From contig OZ220708.1 of assembly GCA_965116595.1 (NCBI GenBank), positions 310,001 to 374,000 of the forward strand: DNA of 64,000 nucleotides. The letters are read 5' to 3'. This DNA comes from G963663315 sp963668255. Its GTDB lineage: Bacteria; Pseudomonadota; Gammaproteobacteria; Arenicellales; Poriferihabitantaceae. Both the position numbers and the translations under genes were made by a program. Positions 61,476-64,000 of the stretch are shown here, piece after piece; position 1 is the stretch's first letter, and each line of letters starts with the position of its first letter. Under the pieces are notes generated by a model. That model saw only the letters and a program-made list of their open reading frames with translations. It was not told where the DNA came from and made no database searches.

Positions 61476-62537
61476 ATGGAATTCCTGACTGAGTATGGTT
61501 TGTTTCTTGCCAAAGCGGTTACCATTGTTCTGGCAATTCTGATCGTGGCCGGAGGCATTGCTTCCGTGGCCATGCGCCAGAAAAAATCTTCGGACAGACA
61601 ACTGGCGGTTACCCATATTGGTAATCAGTTCGAGGAGATGGAAAACACGGTTTCGACGGCTGCGCTTTCACCGGATGCAGTGAAGCAACGGAATAAAGCT
61701 GAAAAGAAAAGGCTCAAACAGGAAGCCAGGGCGGAGAAAAAAGCGTACAAGGCGTCCAAAAAAAGCAGTGATCCCCCGGCAACGAAAAAACGGATTTTCG
61801 TGATCGATTTCAATGGTGACATCAAGGCCAGGAGCGTCGAGAATATGCGTCAGGAAATCAGTGCTGTGCTGACCTGTGCAACAACCAGCGACGAGGTACT
61901 GGTGAGACTGGAAAGTGGTGGAGGTACGGTACATGGTTATGGACTGGGCGCTTCACAGTTGCAGCGCATCCGGGAGCGGGAAATACCGTTGACGGTTTCG
62001 GTGGATATGGTCGCGGCAAGTGGCGGCTACATGATGGCGTGCGTTGCCAACAGGATCATTGCCGCCCCGTTTTCCATCATCGGATCGATTGGTGTACTTG
62101 CCCAGATTCCAAACCTGCATCGGTTTTTAAAGAAACATGATGTTGACTTCGAACAACTTTATGCCGGGCAGTACAAGCGAACTCTCACCTTGTTTGGCGA
62201 AAACACATCCAAGGGGCGTACCAAGGTGCAGCAGGATCTTGAAGAAACCCATCAACTGTTCAAGGATTTCGTGAAAAGCCAGAGACCCGGTCTGGATATC
62301 GACAAGGTGGCTACAGGAGAACACTGGTTAGGCATCCAGGCGCTGGAACTTGGCCTGGTTGATGAGTTGCAAACCAGTGACGACTATCTGATGGCGCGGA
62401 GAAAGGACTCGGAACTGATGCTGGTCGAATATTCAAGGAAAAAATCATTGTCGGAAAAACTAGCCAGCCTGATGTCGATCAAGTGGCGGGAAAATACCAG
62501 GGAAATTCAGGATATGGACAAACCATTATTAATGTGA
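61476..62537 (+). CDS. sohB: SohB inner-membrane peptidase (S49 family)
   Basis: 353 residues. Membrane anchor near 13-35, a charged Lys/Glu-rich linker (70-105), and a SohB peptidase domain with RLESGGGTVHGYGLGASQLQ, catalytic Ser182 (AASGGYMMACVANRI) and Lys234 (GQYKRTLTLFG), with IIGSIGVLAQ. Signal-peptide-peptidase-like protease facing the periplasm. Confidence 0.95.
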   Translation: MEFLTEYGLFLAKAVTIVLAILIVAGGIASVAMRQKKSSDRQLAVTHIGNQFEEMENTVSTAALSPDAVKQRNKAEKKRLKQEARAEKKAYKASKKSSDPPATKKRIFVIDFNGDIKARSVENMRQEISAVLTCATTSDEVLVRLESGGGTVHGYGLGASQLQRIREREIPLTVSVDMVAASGGYMMACVANRIIAAPFSIIGSIGVLAQIPNLHRFLKKHDVDFEQLYAGQYKRTLTLFGENTSKGRTKVQQDLEETHQLFKDFVKSQRPGLDIDKVATGEHWLGIQALELGLVDELQTSDDYLMARRKDSELMLVEYSRKKSLSEKLASLMSIKWRENTREIQDMDKPLLM

Positions 62538-62572
62538 CGGACAATAGAAAATTTGACCCGCTGGCGAAGGAA

Positions 62573-63553
62573 ATGGAACTTCGCAATGAGTCATCATCCT
62601 GGGATACAAGCGTTATTCGCAGCGCAGGCGCCAATGATATCCCTACCATTGATCTCGCTCCCTACCTGCACAGTAAAGGCGATCGGGAACTTGAGATGAC
62701 TGCAATTGAACTGAGAGAGGCGTGTGAGGAAGTGGGTTTTTTCTCTATCGTCGGACATGAGATAACTACGATGGTGACAGAGCGGATTTTTTCTGCGGCA
62801 AAGGAGTTTTATGCCCTGCCTGTAACAGCCAAAAACGCCCTGTTGATGGACAGACCGGATTGGAAACTCAAAGGTGCAGGCTACATGCCATTTAAAAACC
62901 GGAAATTACCGACCCGGGACAAAGCCAATCTGAACGAAGCGTTTCTGATCAAACGTGATCACCGGACAGGTTTCGGCGACAATCAATGGCCGCATGAAAA
63001 TGAACTGCCCGGGTTCCGGGAGGCAGTGGAGCAATACGCAATTCAAATAGAAAAACTGGCGCTTGATCTTCTGCCGATTTACGCCACTGCGCTTGGCGTG
63101 GAAAAAACCTTTTTCGATAGCGCGTTCATCTCTCCTTCCTGGCGACTGCGCATGACACACTATCCACCGGTAGAATTGAAATCCGACGATGAATATGGAA
63201 TCGCACCGCATGTCGACACCACTTTTCTGACTATTCTGACCCAGGATAATCCGGGGCTGGTTATCTTCAGTGAACGCAGGCAGCGCTGGCTCAAGGCGCC
63301 CAGGCTCGATGACGCTTTCATCGTAAACTCAGGAGAACTGCTAAAACAGTGGACCAATGATCGATTCATCAGTGTCAAGCATTTCGCCAACAACAACACT
63401 TCTTCGATGCCACGATACTCGATTCCCTTTTTCTTCAATGCGAACCGGAATTTCACAATGAAATGTATCCCGACATGCTGCGGACCGGATAACCCCGCGA
63501 AATATCCGCCGATATCCTATGGCCAAAGTCAGGCCGTAGCCCAGGGCGAGTAG
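62573..63553 (+). CDS. 2-oxoglutarate/Fe(II) oxygenase, isopenicillin N synthase-like
   Basis: 326 residues. N-terminal DIOX_N region (IPTIDLAPYL ... FFSIVGHEITTM) and 2OG-Fe(II) domain with His213-x-Asp215 (APHVDTTFLTILTQDN), His270 (SVKHFANNN) and Arg281-x-Ser283 (PRYSIPFFFNA) for 2-oxoglutarate. Cytosolic oxidase of unknown substrate. The longer frame from 62483 overlaps sohB; ATG 62573 is preferred although its Shine-Dalgarno is very close. Confidence 0.88.
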   Translation: MELRNESSSWDTSVIRSAGANDIPTIDLAPYLHSKGDRELEMTAIELREACEEVGFFSIVGHEITTMVTERIFSAAKEFYALPVTAKNALLMDRPDWKLKGAGYMPFKNRKLPTRDKANLNEAFLIKRDHRTGFGDNQWPHENELPGFREAVEQYAIQIEKLALDLLPIYATALGVEKTFFDSAFISPSWRLRMTHYPPVELKSDDEYGIAPHVDTTFLTILTQDNPGLVIFSERRQRWLKAPRLDDAFIVNSGELLKQWTNDRFISVKHFANNNTSSMPRYSIPFFFNANRNFTMKCIPTCCGPDNPAKYPPISYGQSQAVAQGE

Positions 63554-63565
63554 GACCGCAGGATC

Positions 63566-64000
63566 TTACTTCTGGCGCCTGCGACTGGAGCGTCGCCTCA
63601 CTGCGATGGTATCTGCGTTCATCCTGCCTTCAAGTATCGCCCTGCCCCCTTTACTGATCTCGCCGAGATCTGTCACCACCTGACGGGCATCCGGCTTGGG
63701 GTTATCTGACAGCCGCGGCTGGCGGATATGCCGATCAAGCGCATCGCGCATGGCGTGAACATGCTCGAATGTAGAACCACAGCAGCCTCCGATTATCCGT
63801 GCGCCCGCATCATAGGCAAGGCAGGCATACCGTGCCATCAGCGCCGGCTCTCCGCCATAGCTGATCACGCCATCGACAAACTCGGGAATACCACAGTTAC
63901 CCTTTGCGACCAGAATATCACTGTCATTGGCAGCATTGGAAAGATTCAAAATTCCGCACACTGTTTCAGCCGGACCCAAACCACAATTAGCGCCAAAGGC
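63566..64000 (-). CDS. Homocysteine S-methyltransferase family protein, C-terminal part
   Basis: Partial gene continuing past the right edge; 144 C-terminal residues are visible. AFGANCGLGPAETVCGIL and later GARIIGGCCGSTFEHVHAMR contain the zinc-binding Cys residues (NC and GGCCG) of Hcy methyltransferases (BHMT/MmuM). The tail after NPKPDARQVVTD is a basic extension. Transfers a methyl group to homocysteine; donor not determinable from this part. Confidence 0.88.
   Translation of the reverse strand, partial: AFGANCGLGPAETVCGILNLSNAANDSDILVAKGNCGIPEFVDGVISYGGEPALMARYACLAYDAGARIIGGCCGSTFEHVHAMRDALDRHIRQPRLSDNPKPDARQVVTDLGEISKGGRAILEGRMNADTIAVRRRSSRRRQK

Overview
The window is a gammaproteobacterial chromosome segment carrying the end of an integrative and conjugative element (ICE). 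The chromosomal genes (mrcB, perM, sohB, glnS, dapE, rnhA/dnaQ, yciA/yciB/yciI) are typical of Gammaproteobacteria, but I cannot name the genus. The ICE part (1 to about 22,600) is visibly richer in G+C than most of the chromosomal part, except for two chromosomal genes that look acquired (the 3' two thirds of the protease at 37.6-40.0 kb and the flavin oxidoreductase at 50.3-52.4 kb).

ICE, positions 1-22,605, all genes on the minus strand. It belongs to the PFGI-1/PAPI-1/ICEclc-like group with the GI-type type IV secretion system. Reading in the direction of transcription from the tRNA-Lys junction: a partition/replication block (parA, parB, DUF2857, STY4528-like); a 609-bp non-coding stretch with a tandem array of eight 37-bp units, each holding a parS-like dyad; a DNA-processing block (TIGR03761, DUF3158, ssb, a Cys-rich protein, a secreted-type nuclease, a small protein, topB, a small protein); a cargo pair (ankyrin and pentapeptide proteins); three accessory genes (DUF3577, a small membrane protein, ardC), each preceded by the same structured leader, which resembles the published STAXI RNA; and the conjugation operon (TIGR03748/PilL, TIGR03759, lytic transglycosylase, a 24-codon micro-ORF, TIGR03765, traD, TIGR03747, RAQPRD-position lipoprotein, TIGR03758, TIGR03745, TIGR03750, TIGR03746, TIGR03749), which runs off the left edge. 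Most ICE genes overlap by ATGA. No integrase is in view; by family precedent it should lie at the other, unseen end. The insertion site is the 3' end of an intact tRNA-Lys gene.

Chromosome, 22,660-64,000. First come a DUF4143 ATPase flanked by a 30-bp direct repeat, a class V aminotransferase, a mercaptopyruvate sulfurtransferase, a Rieske protein with an unrecognised C-terminal domain, and a quinone oxidoreductase. A four-gene molybdenum hydroxylase operon (2Fe-2S subunit, Tat-exported molybdopterin subunit, cytidylyltransferase, XdhC) lies between copies of a palindromic repeat. Then come two transporters, a cystathionine beta-synthase, a lipoprotein-type subtilase with a barrel-like C-terminus, mrcB, DUF2007, perM and glycerate kinase; a frameshifted acyl-CoA ligase, a CoA-binding protein, metY and yciA; a deoxynucleoside kinase lacking a standard start codon, yciB, a G+C-rich old-yellow-enzyme-like oxidoreductase and a yciI broken by a 14-bp duplication; a Fic remnant, dnaQ, rnhA and yafS-like; a polar amino-acid ABC transporter whose ATPase is frameshifted; and dapE, glnS, sohB, a 2-oxoglutarate oxygenase and a truncated homocysteine methyltransferase.

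A dispersed palindromic repeat family (at least five loci) sits in chromosomal intergenic regions and has supplied the C-terminus of XdhC. Three apparent +1 homopolymer errors in two genes raise the question of sequence error versus real decay.
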